From positions 2,170,001 to 2,234,000 of the forward strand of contig NZ_CP073355.1 of NCBI RefSeq assembly GCF_023525255.1: a stretch of 64,000 nt of DNA, given 5' to 3'. The notes beneath the pieces are model-generated. The model was not told where the DNA came from. It searched no databases and was given only the letters and a program-made list of their open reading frames with translations. This DNA comes from Thermospira aquatica. Lineage in GTDB: Bacteria; Spirochaetota; Brevinematia; Brevinematales; Thermospiraceae. Positions 9,493-17,939 of this stretch are shown here, piece by piece. Position numbers and translations under genes: made by a program. How positions within the stretch are numbered: position 1 is the first letter of the stretch; each line of letters opens with the position of its first letter.

Positions 9493-10784
9493 AATTTAAA
9501 ATGTCACACTTTGTGCAAATAGAAATGTCACCTTTTAAAATACTGCAACTAAAAAAACGAGAGGTTGCAGATGAGAGAGGTGATAACGATGACACAAAAG
9601 CACAGAAGGGGCAAAAAATACTGGAGATGGTAAAGAACAAGAAAAATCAAGCAGAAAGATGCTGCAATAATACTGGGGATTTGCAGAAGGCAACTTATTC
9701 GAATTTTAAAGAATATTTATCAAAGGGTGATGAAGCCCTCAATCACAAATTAATAGGCAAAGCGGGGATCACAGAATTAGCAGTGATATCAAGGAAATAA
9801 TTATGCAGATAGTACGGAATAATTATAAAGGTTTTAAGCCGACATTTATAGCTGAAAAGCTTTATGAGGAACATCATATAAAAATAGGAGCATCAACGCT
9901 TCGTTTATGGATGATGGAAACAGGATTGTGGAAGAAAATAAGAAAAACTGCGAGACACCGTACCAGAAGGCCGAAAAAGAGCATTTTGGAGAAATGATTC
10001 AAATGGACGGCAGCATTCACGACTGGTTTGGGACAGGCAAAGAAGTCTGTCTGATGAATATGGTGGATGATGCTACAGGCACATCTTACGGTCTTTTCGA
10101 CACAGGAGAAACGACACAAGTAGCGCTGCAATGTTTGTTTGACTGGATAATGAAATACGGTATTCCTTATTCGATCTATTGTGATTATAAAAGCCTGTTC
10201 TATACGAAACGGGAAGCGACCATAGAAGAACAGCTTGCAGGAAATTGCCTCTAACAAAGTTTGGAGAGGTCTGCCATAGGCTGGGGATAGAAATGATATA
10301 TGCCCATAGTCCCCAGGCAAAGGGCGCGTAGAGAGATGGAATGGGATCCATCAGGACAGGTTAATAGCAGAAATGAAACTAAAAACATAAAGGATATTGA
10401 CAATGCCAATCGTTTTTTGAAAGAATATTACTGGGAAAAGAATAACCGAAAATTTAGTAAAAAACCTCTGTCGGATGAAGATTTTCATATTGCATTAATG
10501 CCTGATCAGGACTTAAGGAACTATGTTTGTTATACGGCCGAGTGCAAAGTCTATAGAGATTATACAATAAAATTTTCTAAAAGAATATACCAGATTGAAA
10601 AGAAACAACCTATAGCCATAAAACCCGGGGACAATGTTATCTTAAAAACCTGGCTTGATGGAAGTATACATATTTTTAAGAAAAATATCGAATTGAACTT
10701 TTTTGAAATAGATGATTATGGTCGTAGAGTTTCGGCATAAAAAAGTGACATTTCTATTTCAATAAAAAGGTGACATTTTAATTT
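9493..10784 (+). mobile_element. Degenerate ISNCY/IS1202-type insertion sequence
   Basis: Inverted ends share taaaatgtcac and a second gaaatgtcac about 20 bp further in (9493-9532 on the left, 10745-10784 on the right). The interior is a broken transposase frame. The exact outer boundaries are not certain; the DNA between 9283 and 9492 holds nothing I can recognise. It lies directly beside IS copy 1, giving 3 kb of dead mobile DNA between the effector array and the flippase gene. Confidence 0.7.
9571..10740 (+). pseudogene. ISNCY (IS1202-like) transposase, frameshifted
   Basis: Starting at ATG 9571 the pieces read MTQKHRRGKKYW, then a helix-turn-helix (DAAIILGICRRQLIRIL), FIAEKLYEEHHIKIGASTLRLWM, the first catalytic Asp in MIQMDGSIHDWF, VDDATGTSYG, the second Asp in YSIYCDYKSL, and the catalytic Glu region QAKG-RVERWNGIHQDRL, followed by an intact C-terminal part to 10740. 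QMDGSxHDWF is typical of the IS1202 group within ISNCY. In-frame stops near 9630 and 9740 and frame changes near 9980, 10255 and 10330 break the gene into at least four parts, so it is inactive. Confidence 0.8.
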
Positions 10785-10811
10785 ATTTGACAGACAACGG
10801 GGTTTTTTGTA

Positions 10812-10840
10812 TTGCTTTTTTCTTCGTTTTGTCTTATACT
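10812..10840 (+). promoter_or_regulatory. Sigma-70-type promoter for the flippase gene
   Basis: ttgctt (10812-10817) and tatact (10835-10840) are 17 bp apart, 25 bp ahead of the start codon at 10866. Confidence 0.6.
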
Positions 10841-10865
10841 CATACGATAAAAAAAGCGAGAAAGT

Positions 10866-12077
10866 ATGGGTAAGCGCTCATTTTTTTGGAATACATCTCT
10901 CTCCCTGATGGGGTTTGGTCTCCTCACTCTTACCAATTTCCTCTACAGTATTGTGACGGTACGGCTTTTATCTCCTCGTGAGTTTTCCGCTTACAATACT
11001 TTTTTCTATTTTTTGCTTTCTCTTCCCCTTCCCTCGTTTCAACTTGCTGTCGCTAAATCGGTAAGTCGATACTCTCCATCGGTTGATCTCAAGAGTCTTT
11101 TTTCTTCATTTGTGGTTTTGTCCGGATTATCAGGGATAGCCTATCTCATTTTTTCTCCTCTCCTGTGGTATCTCTATGGAAAAAACTATCCCTTTCTCGT
11201 GGTTATTGGTTTCTTTGTTTTACAGGGATGGATATGGCTCTCTGGACTTCGAGGAATCTTTCAAGGAAGTTTGCGTTTTGGTACCTATAGTCTCAATATG
11301 GCATTAGAGGGGATCTTTAGGCTTTTGCTAGGAAGCCTGGGGCTTATTGTTGGATTAGGTGTGTATGGGGCTCTTGGAGCATCCATAGCAAGCGGTATGA
11401 TAGGTATTCTCTTTCTGGTTTTCCCTCTTTTCTTTTCTGGTACTTCTTTCAAACCATCGCAGTGCGATACCTCGCTGCTTTCTTCTTTTTTTCGGGCTTT
11501 TTTTATCCTTCTCCCCTTCGGGCTGCTGGTAGTACTCGATCAAACCATCATCAATCGATTTATCCCATCCTATGGGCAAATAGTAAATCTTTCCAGTCTC
11601 TTTGGAAAAAACCTGATTGCTCTCTCCCTCACAGTCGCTCATGTTGTCTTTGCGTATGTGGTGAAAGAGGGTGAAGACAGATTTCTCCTCAGAGGCATGG
11701 GACTTGTGGTGGCTCTCTTTTTTCTTGCTTATGGGGGAACATTCTTTCTGGGCCACTGGTTATTTCAGCTACTTTTTGCCACAACCACAGGGGCTGATTT
11801 TCTTCCTCTTTATATCCTTTACTGCCTACCGCTGGGGATTCTTCAGTTATTGGTGAACTACGGTATTGCCGAAGAACAATACTGGCTTACGCCTTTTCTG
11901 TGGATCATGCTTGTTTTAACCGCTTTTAGCATGATGATTTTTGCTCGACTCAATGCTTTTTCTCTTATTGGTTTTTACCTTTTGGGAATGATTCTTCATA
12001 CTCTTTTTCTCATTCCTCTCATTATTATCCTGCTTGTTCGCAAAAAAAATTCACAAGCCTCTGAAAAAAAACTTTAA
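10866..12077 (+). CDS. Polysaccharide/lipid-linked oligosaccharide flippase-like membrane protein
   Basis: This 403-residue integral membrane protein has about 12 hydrophobic segments spread over the whole length and short basic loops, in the pattern of the MOP superfamily (PST/Wzx-type flippases). The N-terminus has the typical run of a first helix followed by VTVRLLSPREFSAYNTFFYF, where a conserved L.P.ef..y.....f is usual for polysaccharide transporters. It would move lipid-linked sugar precursors across the inner membrane. It stands alone between dead insertion sequences and the tRNA cluster, with its own promoter, so the substrate cannot be inferred. The upstream gcgag is a weak ribosome site for ATG 10866. 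Confidence 0.75.
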   Translation: MGKRSFFWNTSLSLMGFGLLTLTNFLYSIVTVRLLSPREFSAYNTFFYFLLSLPLPSFQLAVAKSVSRYSPSVDLKSLFSSFVVLSGLSGIAYLIFSPLLWYLYGKNYPFLVVIGFFVLQGWIWLSGLRGIFQGSLRFGTYSLNMALEGIFRLLLGSLGLIVGLGVYGALGASIASGMIGILFLVFPLFFSGTSFKPSQCDTSLLSSFFRAFFILLPFGLLVVLDQTIINRFIPSYGQIVNLSSLFGKNLIALSLTVAHVVFAYVVKEGEDRFLLRGMGLVVALFFLAYGGTFFLGHWLFQLLFATTTGADFLPLYILYCLPLGILQLLVNYGIAEEQYWLTPFLWIMLVLTAFSMMIFARLNAFSLIGFYLLGMILHTLFLIPLIIILLVRKKNSQASEKKL

Positions 12078-12175
12078 CAGACAAGGGTAAGAACTTCTTC
12101 TGAAAAAATACTACAACTTGCAAGATGCTTAAAATCTTTCTCTGTTTTTTTGGAAAAAAAAACAAGGTTTACCCC

Positions 12176-12204
12176 TTGACTTTTCAGATTATTTGCCTTA
12201 TAAT
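12176..12204 (+). promoter_or_regulatory. Promoter of the tRNA cluster
   Basis: ttgact (12176-12181) and a perfect tataat (12199-12204) with 17-bp spacing lie 22 bp ahead of the first tRNA. This is one of the strongest consensus promoters in the window, as expected for stable RNA. Confidence 0.85.
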
Positions 12205-12226
12205 AATGTTCCAAACTGATATGCGA

Positions 12227-12300
<74 letters not shown>

Positions 12301-12304
12301 GTAT

Positions 12305-12377
12305 GGCGGGGTAGCTCAGCTGGTTAGAGCAGCGGAATCATAATCCGGTGGTCGAGGGTTCGAGTCCCCCCCCCGCT
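12305..12377 (+). tRNA. tRNA with anticodon CAT (elongator Met, or Ile2)
   Basis: The acceptor ggcgggg/ccccgct, D arm gctc/gagc and T loop ttcgagt are clear; the anticodon loop is atcataa. Two stem positions do not pair (the outer anticodon-stem pair G-G and one A-C in the T stem, within a run of eight C). Elongator tRNA-Met is the likelier identity; an isoleucine tRNA with lysidine-modified CAU cannot be excluded from sequence alone. Confidence 0.85.
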
Positions 12378-12400
12378 AAGATATAAAGAAAATAAAACCA

Positions 12401-12474
12401 GGGGTTGTAGCTCAGCTGGTTAGAGCACAGGCCTGTCACGCCTGGGGCCGCGGGTTCAAGTCCCGTCAACCCCG
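12401..12474 (+). tRNA. tRNA-Asp (anticodon GTC)
   Basis: The acceptor stem ggggttg/caacccc, the anticodon stem caggc/gcctg with loop ctgtcac, and the G discriminator expected for aspartate are all present. CCA is not encoded. Confidence 0.93.
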
Positions 12475-12477
12475 TAT

Positions 12478-12510
12478 ATAAAAGGGACTGTCAAGCACAG
12501 TCCCTTTTAT
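12478..12510 (+). terminator. Rho-independent terminator of the tRNA cluster
   Basis: A perfect stem (aaaagggactgt/acagtccctttt) with a 5-base loop ends in T-rich sequence directly after tRNA-Asp. Confidence 0.85.
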
Positions 12511-12550
12511 CGTTTTTGATGTTTTGTCATTTGAATTGAGGATATCATGC

Positions 12551-13108
12551 ATGAAAATGCGATCAAAATTTCTTCTCGTGAGTGGAACGGTATGTCTTTT
12601 GTTTTTTCTATCGTTTTTTTCTATTCTTTATCTTGTGCAAAACTTCCCTGTTTCAGATCAACTTCCTGAAAATGGAATTATCGTGGTATTTGGTGCCGGG
12701 ATATACAACACCCGCCCCTCCCTCACCCTTCAAATGAGGCTTGATAAAGCCCTCGAAATTGCTCAAAAAATTTCTAATACCCTCTTTTACCTCAGTGGCA
12801 CCAAATCAGAAGTTATTATTATGCGTCAGTACCTAATAAAACAGGGTATTTCCAGAAATAAACTCATAGAAGACCCCGAAGGAAAAACAACAGCCTACAC
12901 CATACGCAATCTTTCTCGATCTTACAAAAATGAGACCCTTATCCTCGTGAGTCAACACTACCATTTAAGGCGCATCGCTCTCCTCTGTAGAAAACACCAT
13001 CTCCTCAATGCTTTCTTTGTAGCAACAGATCATCGCTCTGTAGACAACCAGTTTTCACTCGTTTTGCGAGAGGTGTTTGCCATGTACAAGGCATTCCTCT
13101 GGGATTAG
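12551..13108 (+). CDS. DUF218 / SanA-YdcF-type membrane-anchored protein
   Basis: This protein is 185 residues from ATG 12551; a longer frame back to a TTG at 12524 is unlikely, and gagg precedes the ATG region. One N-terminal membrane helix (about residues 5-30) is followed by a DUF218 domain: IIVVFGAGI, R..LDKAL.IA, YLSGTKSE..IM..YL...GI, IEDPEGKTTAYTIRNL and LILVSQHYHLRRI. DUF218 proteins (SanA, YdcF, ElyC) act in the envelope of Gram-negative bacteria, but their chemistry is poorly known. The stop is two bases before queE, so both are probably one transcript, though no functional link is obvious. Confidence 0.8.
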   Translation: MKMRSKFLLVSGTVCLLFFLSFFSILYLVQNFPVSDQLPENGIIVVFGAGIYNTRPSLTLQMRLDKALEIAQKISNTLFYLSGTKSEVIIMRQYLIKQGISRNKLIEDPEGKTTAYTIRNLSRSYKNETLILVSQHYHLRRIALLCRKHHLLNAFFVATDHRSVDNQFSLVLREVFAMYKAFLWD

Positions 13109-13110
13109 GT

Positions 13111-13833
13111 ATGCAGATAGACGAGATTTTTCTCTCTCTTCAAGGAGAAACAGAGTTTGTCGGGATCCCGTTTCTTTTTGTAAGGTTTTCTGGATGTAAC
13201 CTGAGATGTAGCTATTGTGATACCCCTGCAGCCTTTACAATCTCTCCTACCTGCCACATTCATTTCCATGGACAGGAAAGCTTCCTCTCCAATCCCCTTT
13301 CCATCGAACAGCTGACAACGCTTCTTTCTCCTTATCAGGGATATTGGCTCAGCTTCACAGGGGGAGAACCGCTTCTTCAGAGAGAGGCTCTCGAAACATG
13401 CCTTACTCATCTCAAGGGTTTCCGGTTCTGGATGGAAACCAATGGCACACTTCCAGAGGCACTTTCTCCCATTATTTTCTCTCATATCGATGTGTGGAGT
13501 ATGGATCTGAAGCTTCCCTCTGCTATCGGAAAAAACCTCTGGGAAACACAGGAAAGATTCTTCTCCCGTATTGCCGAAACAGGCAAAACAATTATCCTCA
13601 AAGTCATTCTCACCCCCACAACAACCCTTGAAGAGATGGAAGAGGTGTGGAAGCATTTTCTTCTCTGGAGAGAAAAAACAAGAAGTCTCTCCCTCACGTT
13701 CCAACCCATGACATCAGAAAAAAAGGTCATTCAAAGTGAATCCCTTCGCTGGGCTTATGAGAAAACCCTCTCCTGGCCTGATGGGAAAGTCCATCTTATC
13801 CCACAGATCCATCCCATCCTGCAGATCCCCTAA
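13111..13833 (+). CDS. queE: 7-carboxy-7-deazaguanine synthase (radical SAM)
   Basis: QueE converts carboxy-tetrahydropterin to 7-carboxy-7-deazaguanine in the biosynthesis of the queuosine base preQ0/preQ1. The 240-residue protein opens with EIFLSLQGE and GIPFLFVRFSGCNLRCSYCDT, where the cysteines form the radical-SAM iron-sulfur site; FTGGEPLLQ and the METNG strand follow, and the length is normal. ATG 13111 starts two bases after the upstream stop. The stop codon overlaps the end of the convergent PEGA gene by four bases. No other queuosine genes are in the window. Confidence 0.92.
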   Translation: MQIDEIFLSLQGETEFVGIPFLFVRFSGCNLRCSYCDTPAAFTISPTCHIHFHGQESFLSNPLSIEQLTTLLSPYQGYWLSFTGGEPLLQREALETCLTHLKGFRFWMETNGTLPEALSPIIFSHIDVWSMDLKLPSAIGKNLWETQERFFSRIAETGKTIILKVILTPTTTLEEMEEVWKHFLLWREKTRSLSLTFQPMTSEKKVIQSESLRWAYEKTLSWPDGKVHLIPQIHPILQIP

Positions 13834-15473
13834 AACGCTTGCCGAATTTCTATGGTCCATTGCTGAGAAGCAGGATCGTACGCTACATACGCTCTTTCTT
13901 GATAAAGTGCATACCCTGTTAATCCCAGAGAAACCAGAGAAGAAAGAATCCCATACGTGAAGAGTCTCTGTTGCCATTCTCCATAGAAAGTCACTTCAGA
14001 AGTATAGGCCCTTTTCTGAGCATCGGTAAGATTCGGGTTGTAGAGTTGATCCTGATAATATCGCATTAAAGAAGAAGTGTAAAAATGACCAACAGCAAGT
14101 CCCAGGGTTACTCCCCACCCTCCAAAACACAGCCCCCAGGCCACATTTCTCTGGAAACGACGGGAGGCAAGAGAGTACCCTTTCCCGACGGGAAGTACCA
14201 GAGAAGATTTCTCCGGTGTAAGCGTAAAATTGTACAATACATCTTCATACTCTCTATCATCAGAACGAATCATAAGCACATGGGGCTCACCGAGGGAAAC
14301 ATTGCTTATCGTCAGAGGCGTCATTCCTCGATACAGAGAATCCAGAAATACGAGGCGATTACTCTCCCCCTCAAGTACCACTATCCCTGTCATTGTCAGA
14401 GGGCGAAGGGCTGTCTTAACAAGGTTTTTCCCACCTTTGACCAGAGAAATATCATAATAAACAGTAGCAAAACCCTCTTTAACCAGTTGAAGAGAGTGTA
14501 CGCCAGGACGTACCCCCTCATACACGAGTGGCGATCTTCCAACATACACTCCATCAAAATACACATTGGCGTCTTCTGGATCTGTTGATATCTCAACATC
14601 TAAAAGATCTCCCCCAAGATAGAAACGACGAATCTCTCCTTGTTTTTTCAAAAACTCTTCATAGAGTTTGTCTTCTGTTGTTCTGATAACCATTTCAAGA
14701 CGATTTGTCTTGTAGGCCACTATTTTAAAAAATACGAGTTTTACCTCTACCTCGGATGGCCCCATTTTATTCTCAAAAACATTCAAACTTCCCTGAACAT
14801 TACCCTCATAGGTCCAGCCAGGCATTCTCTGATTCGTCACAAGCGTTGTATCACGTTGCACAGTATCCTGGGCGCGCTTCTCTATCCTCCAGGAAAAACG
14901 ACAACGGGCAATTTCTTCTAAAAGATCAGGAAACTCCTTCGTCAAAAACTCTTCATACACATTTGTCCGAAAATGAAAAACGTTCGTTTTCACAAGATTC
15001 GTTATCGTATTGCTTTGAATAAGCTTATTGTTAGTAATGATCTGAACCCCTGTCTGGGTAATCATTGTGGTCTGGAGCTCTTTGTATGTTTCCCACGATC
15101 TTACCTTTGCAGAAAGAATTTTATCTTCCAAAGCAACAGGAAATCCCCGAAGTCTTATATACTCGAGAGCATCAATCAGGGTATAATCGTTTTCCATAGA
15201 TTGAAAAAGAAGTCCCAAGGTTTCAGGGATAGCCTCTTCCAGATAAGCAAAATTGGTCTGCCTATTCAGATTTTTTATAGAGGAGACCACAAGGGGAAAA
15301 TCACACGCATAAAAGTCCCGTAAGAGACGATAAACCCCCTCTTTTTCTGTTGCGACTTCCTCTTTCAGGGCACTTCCACAGCTGGTTAAAGCCACCACAA
15401 AAGACAGGAGGATAAACAACCTATTCCTTTTCAAAAATAACCGTAAGTGAAGCAATCGTTTCCTCAAAATCAT
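13830..15473 (-). CDS. PEGA-domain lipoprotein
   Basis: This protein of about 547 residues starts with a basic stretch, a hydrophobic helix and a lipobox-like LTSC, so it is a probable outer-surface or periplasmic lipoprotein. The middle is mostly helical with many Thr/Asn (about residues 100-280). A PEGA repeat follows (VEISTDPEDANVYFDGVYVG..PLVYEGVRPGVHSLQLVKEGF) and a second weaker one. The C-terminus has two hydrophobic segments (GLCFGGWGVTLGLAVGHFY and LSSLVSLGLTGYAL), like other PEGA proteins that anchor in the inner membrane. PEGA domains are common in spirochaete envelope proteins, but the function is unknown. The start overlaps the end of the upstream ATPase-domain gene by about 50 bp; ATG 15473 is one choice and a later start nearer the signal peptide is possible. 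Confidence 0.78.
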   Translation of the reverse strand: MILRKRLLHLRLFLKRNRLFILLSFVVALTSCGSALKEEVATEKEGVYRLLRDFYACDFPLVVSSIKNLNRQTNFAYLEEAIPETLGLLFQSMENDYTLIDALEYIRLRGFPVALEDKILSAKVRSWETYKELQTTMITQTGVQIITNNKLIQSNTITNLVKTNVFHFRTNVYEEFLTKEFPDLLEEIARCRFSWRIEKRAQDTVQRDTTLVTNQRMPGWTYEGNVQGSLNVFENKMGPSEVEVKLVFFKIVAYKTNRLEMVIRTTEDKLYEEFLKKQGEIRRFYLGGDLLDVEISTDPEDANVYFDGVYVGRSPLVYEGVRPGVHSLQLVKEGFATVYYDISLVKGGKNLVKTALRPLTMTGIVVLEGESNRLVFLDSLYRGMTPLTISNVSLGEPHVLMIRSDDREYEDVLYNFTLTPEKSSLVLPVGKGYSLASRRFQRNVAWGLCFGGWGVTLGLAVGHFYTSSLMRYYQDQLYNPNLTDAQKRAYTSEVTFYGEWQQRLFTYGILSSLVSLGLTGYALYQERAYVAYDPASQQWTIEIRQAF

Positions 15474-16215
15474 TCTCATAAATACGGAAAATACTCTCAA
15501 AATCATACTGGGATTTCATTTCCTCTCGAAAAAAATTCACAAAATAAAGTCCAAGCCCCGCTCCTATCTGATCTTCTCTCTCCCCCACAAATCCATCTGC
15601 AAGGGTGTCCAATTTCGTCCCTATCTTTTGCTTGATCCCAAAAACCCCCTCTTCGGGAATCGGAACATTGTTTTTCACTTCGAGTTTAAAAATCGAGTGC
15701 GTAAACTTCCATCCTATTTTCACCCATTTACGCTCTTTATAGCAGGTATCAAGAAGTGTATCCCTCTCTTTTCGCACAAGAGCAGGTATCTCTTTTCGGT
15801 CGGAAACCAGATTATGTTTTTTGACAACATATTCAATATTTGCTTTCTCGGCATTGGCTGTTAATTCATGAAGAATATTGATACTACTTTCTATCTCCCT
15901 CCTATTCACATAGGTGAGAATTTTTTCATGGAGATACCCCACAAGTTTCCGTTTACTCTGGGGAGCAATAAGCCGAAGCGTTAACCCCTTGGTATAGGGA
16001 AAAAGCTTCTCAATATTCATAAGAACACTGGTAATATTCTGTTTCTGAAGAGGCAAAACAAAAAGAGGAACCCCTCCTTCGTGTTGATTATTAAGTTTTT
16101 CAGCAAATTTTAAAAGTCCGATGTTATTAAACATGATCCCTATAGAGTCTTCGGGATAACTATGCCGATCCCATTCTTCGACAATCTCTTCGAGTGGAAC
16201 AAGCACATGCGACAT
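15421..16215 (-). CDS. Protein with GHKL (histidine-kinase-like) ATPase domain
   Basis: The 264-residue protein lacks a phospho-accepting histidine domain. Residues 1-100 form an unrecognised alpha/beta domain. Residues 105-264 resemble a HATPase fold, with LHELTANAEKANIEYV as the N box and a glycine-rich GAGLGLYFVNFF near the end as the G2 box; the insert between them is longer than usual. It may be an anti-sigma-factor-like or regulatory ATPase. No transmembrane segment is visible. It overlaps the PEGA lipoprotein start, indicating an operon, and lies 31 bp after purS. Confidence 0.62.
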   Translation of the reverse strand: MSHVLVPLEEIVEEWDRHSYPEDSIGIMFNNIGLLKFAEKLNNQHEGGVPLFVLPLQKQNITSVLMNIEKLFPYTKGLTLRLIAPQSKRKLVGYLHEKILTYVNRREIESSINILHELTANAEKANIEYVVKKHNLVSDRKEIPALVRKERDTLLDTCYKERKWVKIGWKFTHSIFKLEVKNNVPIPEEGVFGIKQKIGTKLDTLADGFVGEREDQIGAGLGLYFVNFFREEMKSQYDFESIFRIYENDFEETIASLTVIFEKE

Positions 16216-16246
16216 GATAACCCCCTTTTCCTCATTTTTAAAGTTC

Positions 16247-16483
16247 TTATAAAAAGCTTACTGTAAAATTTTCTATAATCGGATTGGCAAGAAGCTTGTC
16301 GGCAATCTCTTTGGTCTGCCTCTCAACCTCTTCCTTGCTCCCCTCTACATCCAGAATAAAAACTTTCCCCACTTGAACGGAACCGACTTTGTGATACCCA
16401 AGATGGTGCACAGCATTGAGAATAGCTTTCCCTTGAGGATCAAACACGTCACTTCGCAAAAAAACTTCTACTTTAACCTTCAT
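16247..16483 (-). CDS. purS: Phosphoribosylformylglycinamidine synthase subunit PurS
   Basis: The 78-residue protein matches PurS across its length: VEVFLRSDVFDPQGKAILNAVHHLGY, then VGKVFILDVEG, and the C-terminal LLANPIIENFTV. PurS bridges PurQ and PurL in step four of purine synthesis. Unlike the usual purSQL arrangement, purQ and purL are not adjacent; the next gene upstream is a dead insertion sequence, so the set may have been split, or purS may be naturally solitary. Confidence 0.92.
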   Translation of the reverse strand: MKVKVEVFLRSDVFDPQGKAILNAVHHLGYHKVGSVQVGKVFILDVEGSKEEVERQTKEIADKLLANPIIENFTVSFL

Positions 16484-16598
16484 ACCTTATTCCTATTTCA
16501 AAAACTTTAGTGTAGTTTATTGTAACATAAAGTAATATTTTAAGCAATATTTTTTAAAAAAAATCTTGTCTTTCTAATTCTCCCATTGTGTCAAGAAA

Positions 16599-17835
16599 AT
16601 TGTGTCTAGTCATAGGATAACCTCGCTGTGAATATTTTCTTTGGTGTATGAGTGTTGCTCACGATAGAGTTGAAAGTAATACTCCCAATTTTTTAACTTT
16701 CTTTTTAAGAACTTCTCATTTTGGTATCTTAATAACAGGTAAAGATATTTCTCAGCTGAAGCCTCGCTTTGACACATTTCCATTGTTTTAATCTCCTTTT
16801 AAGTTCTTTAAAGAGTCTTTCCAGATTGCATTGTTGTTACCTTGCTTCGTATTCCTTCAGGTAATTCCATGTAAGTGAATATATTCTCTCTTATTGTCAA
16901 GAGGTTATTCATTAAGTTGGGATAGATATTTTTCCATTTTGTGTAAATTTCATAAACAATTGTTCTGCCTCCTGTTTGTCTTTGGCATGAAATACCTCTT
17001 TTATTTCAGTGGCAATGATATTTCTGTGTTGAACTCTCACTTTAGCCAGTATGTTTCTCATGACATGGACTACACAGGGCTGATACTTTGCGTGGGATAT
17101 ATCTCTGTTATGACGTTTTTCATACCACTTAAGCCATCAGAGACAATAAAATGAATCTGTTTGACACCTCTTTCTCTTATATCTATAAAATTTCCCGCCA
17201 GTTATAAGCACTTTCCATGCCTCCTGGCAGGTAGTATCCTAAAATCTCCCGTCTTCCCTCAGGTGTAATGCCTATAGCTACATATATTGATTCATTTTCT
17301 ACCCTGTCTCTCTTGATAGGAAACACCATAGCATCCAGAAATACCACGGCATATTCTTCCATGAGAGGGCGACTACGCCACTTCTGAATCTCTTCTATGC
17401 CTACCTGGCTTATCCTTGAGATGTTAGCATAAGAAATCTTTATTTCATAAAGCTCTTTTAAAACTTCTGCTATCTTCCTTGTTGACATTCCTGATATCAA
17501 CATAGCCCTGATTAATGCATCTAAGTCTTCTGTGATGCGTTTGCGATAGGGAAGAAGGGCACTTTTAAATCCATTATCCCTTGTTCTTGGAACACGTATG
17601 GCTGTAAGCTCGCCAAAAGCTGTCTTTAAATCCCTTTCGTAAAAGCCATTGCCTTTTGTGGGAGGATTGTTTTCCAGGTAAATCTCTCTTTCCTCTTTTA
17701 ACATACTCTCTAATACTTCCTTGACAATTGGTTTGAATAGCTCTAAAATATTCTTCGTCTCAATCATATCTGGCCTCCTGTGATAGTTTTATTTATATTA
17801 TCACAGGAGGTTATCTTTTTCCTACCAGACACAAT
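16599..17835 (-). mobile_element. Degenerate IS256-family element
   Basis: Outer ends match as inverted repeats: attgtgtct..t...aggataacctc.ctgtga on the left (from 16599) and its complement on the right (to 17835). The length of about 1.24 kb is close to family norm. The element lies between purS and the lysA promoter. No target duplication is obvious. Confidence 0.8.
16620..17767 (-). pseudogene. IS256-family transposase, frameshifted
   Basis: From ATG 17767 the frame is clean for 194 residues: ERDLKTAFGELTAIRVPRTRDN..., YRKRITEDLDALIRAMLISGMSTRKIAEVL and VVFLDAMVFPIK (first catalytic Asp). After the NWREIL motif near 17183 a shift is needed to continue with IHFIVSDGLSGM (second Asp), then another to CVVHVMRNILAKV, and further stops occur before the C-terminal YLYLLLRYQNEKFLKRKLKNW near 16700. 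The mutations are spread along the second half, so it is an old inactive copy. Confidence 0.85.
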
Positions 17836-17876
17836 TAAGTATACACTGCCAATTCTCCAAAAAAATCTCATAAAAT

Positions 17877-17906
17877 TTGCCAAAAATAAAAAAATATAGC
17901 TATAAT
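17877..17906 (+). promoter_or_regulatory. Promoter of lysA
   Basis: ttgcca (17877-17882) and tataat (17901-17906) are separated by 18 bp, 34 bp upstream of the chosen start codon. This also shows that a TTG start at 17877 cannot be right. Confidence 0.75.
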
Positions 17907-17939
17907 AAACAAAGAAAACGAAAGAATAAGGACAATCAG

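Noticed and set aside
10741-10806. Shared tttgac...caacgg word after both neighbouring insertion sequences (9275 and 10788)
   Set aside because: Could be a common end or a duplicated target, but it is too short and the element borders are too worn to decide.
17877-17939. N-terminal extension of LysA from a TTG
   Set aside because: The TTG is part of the -35 box of a strong promoter whose transcript begins downstream of it.
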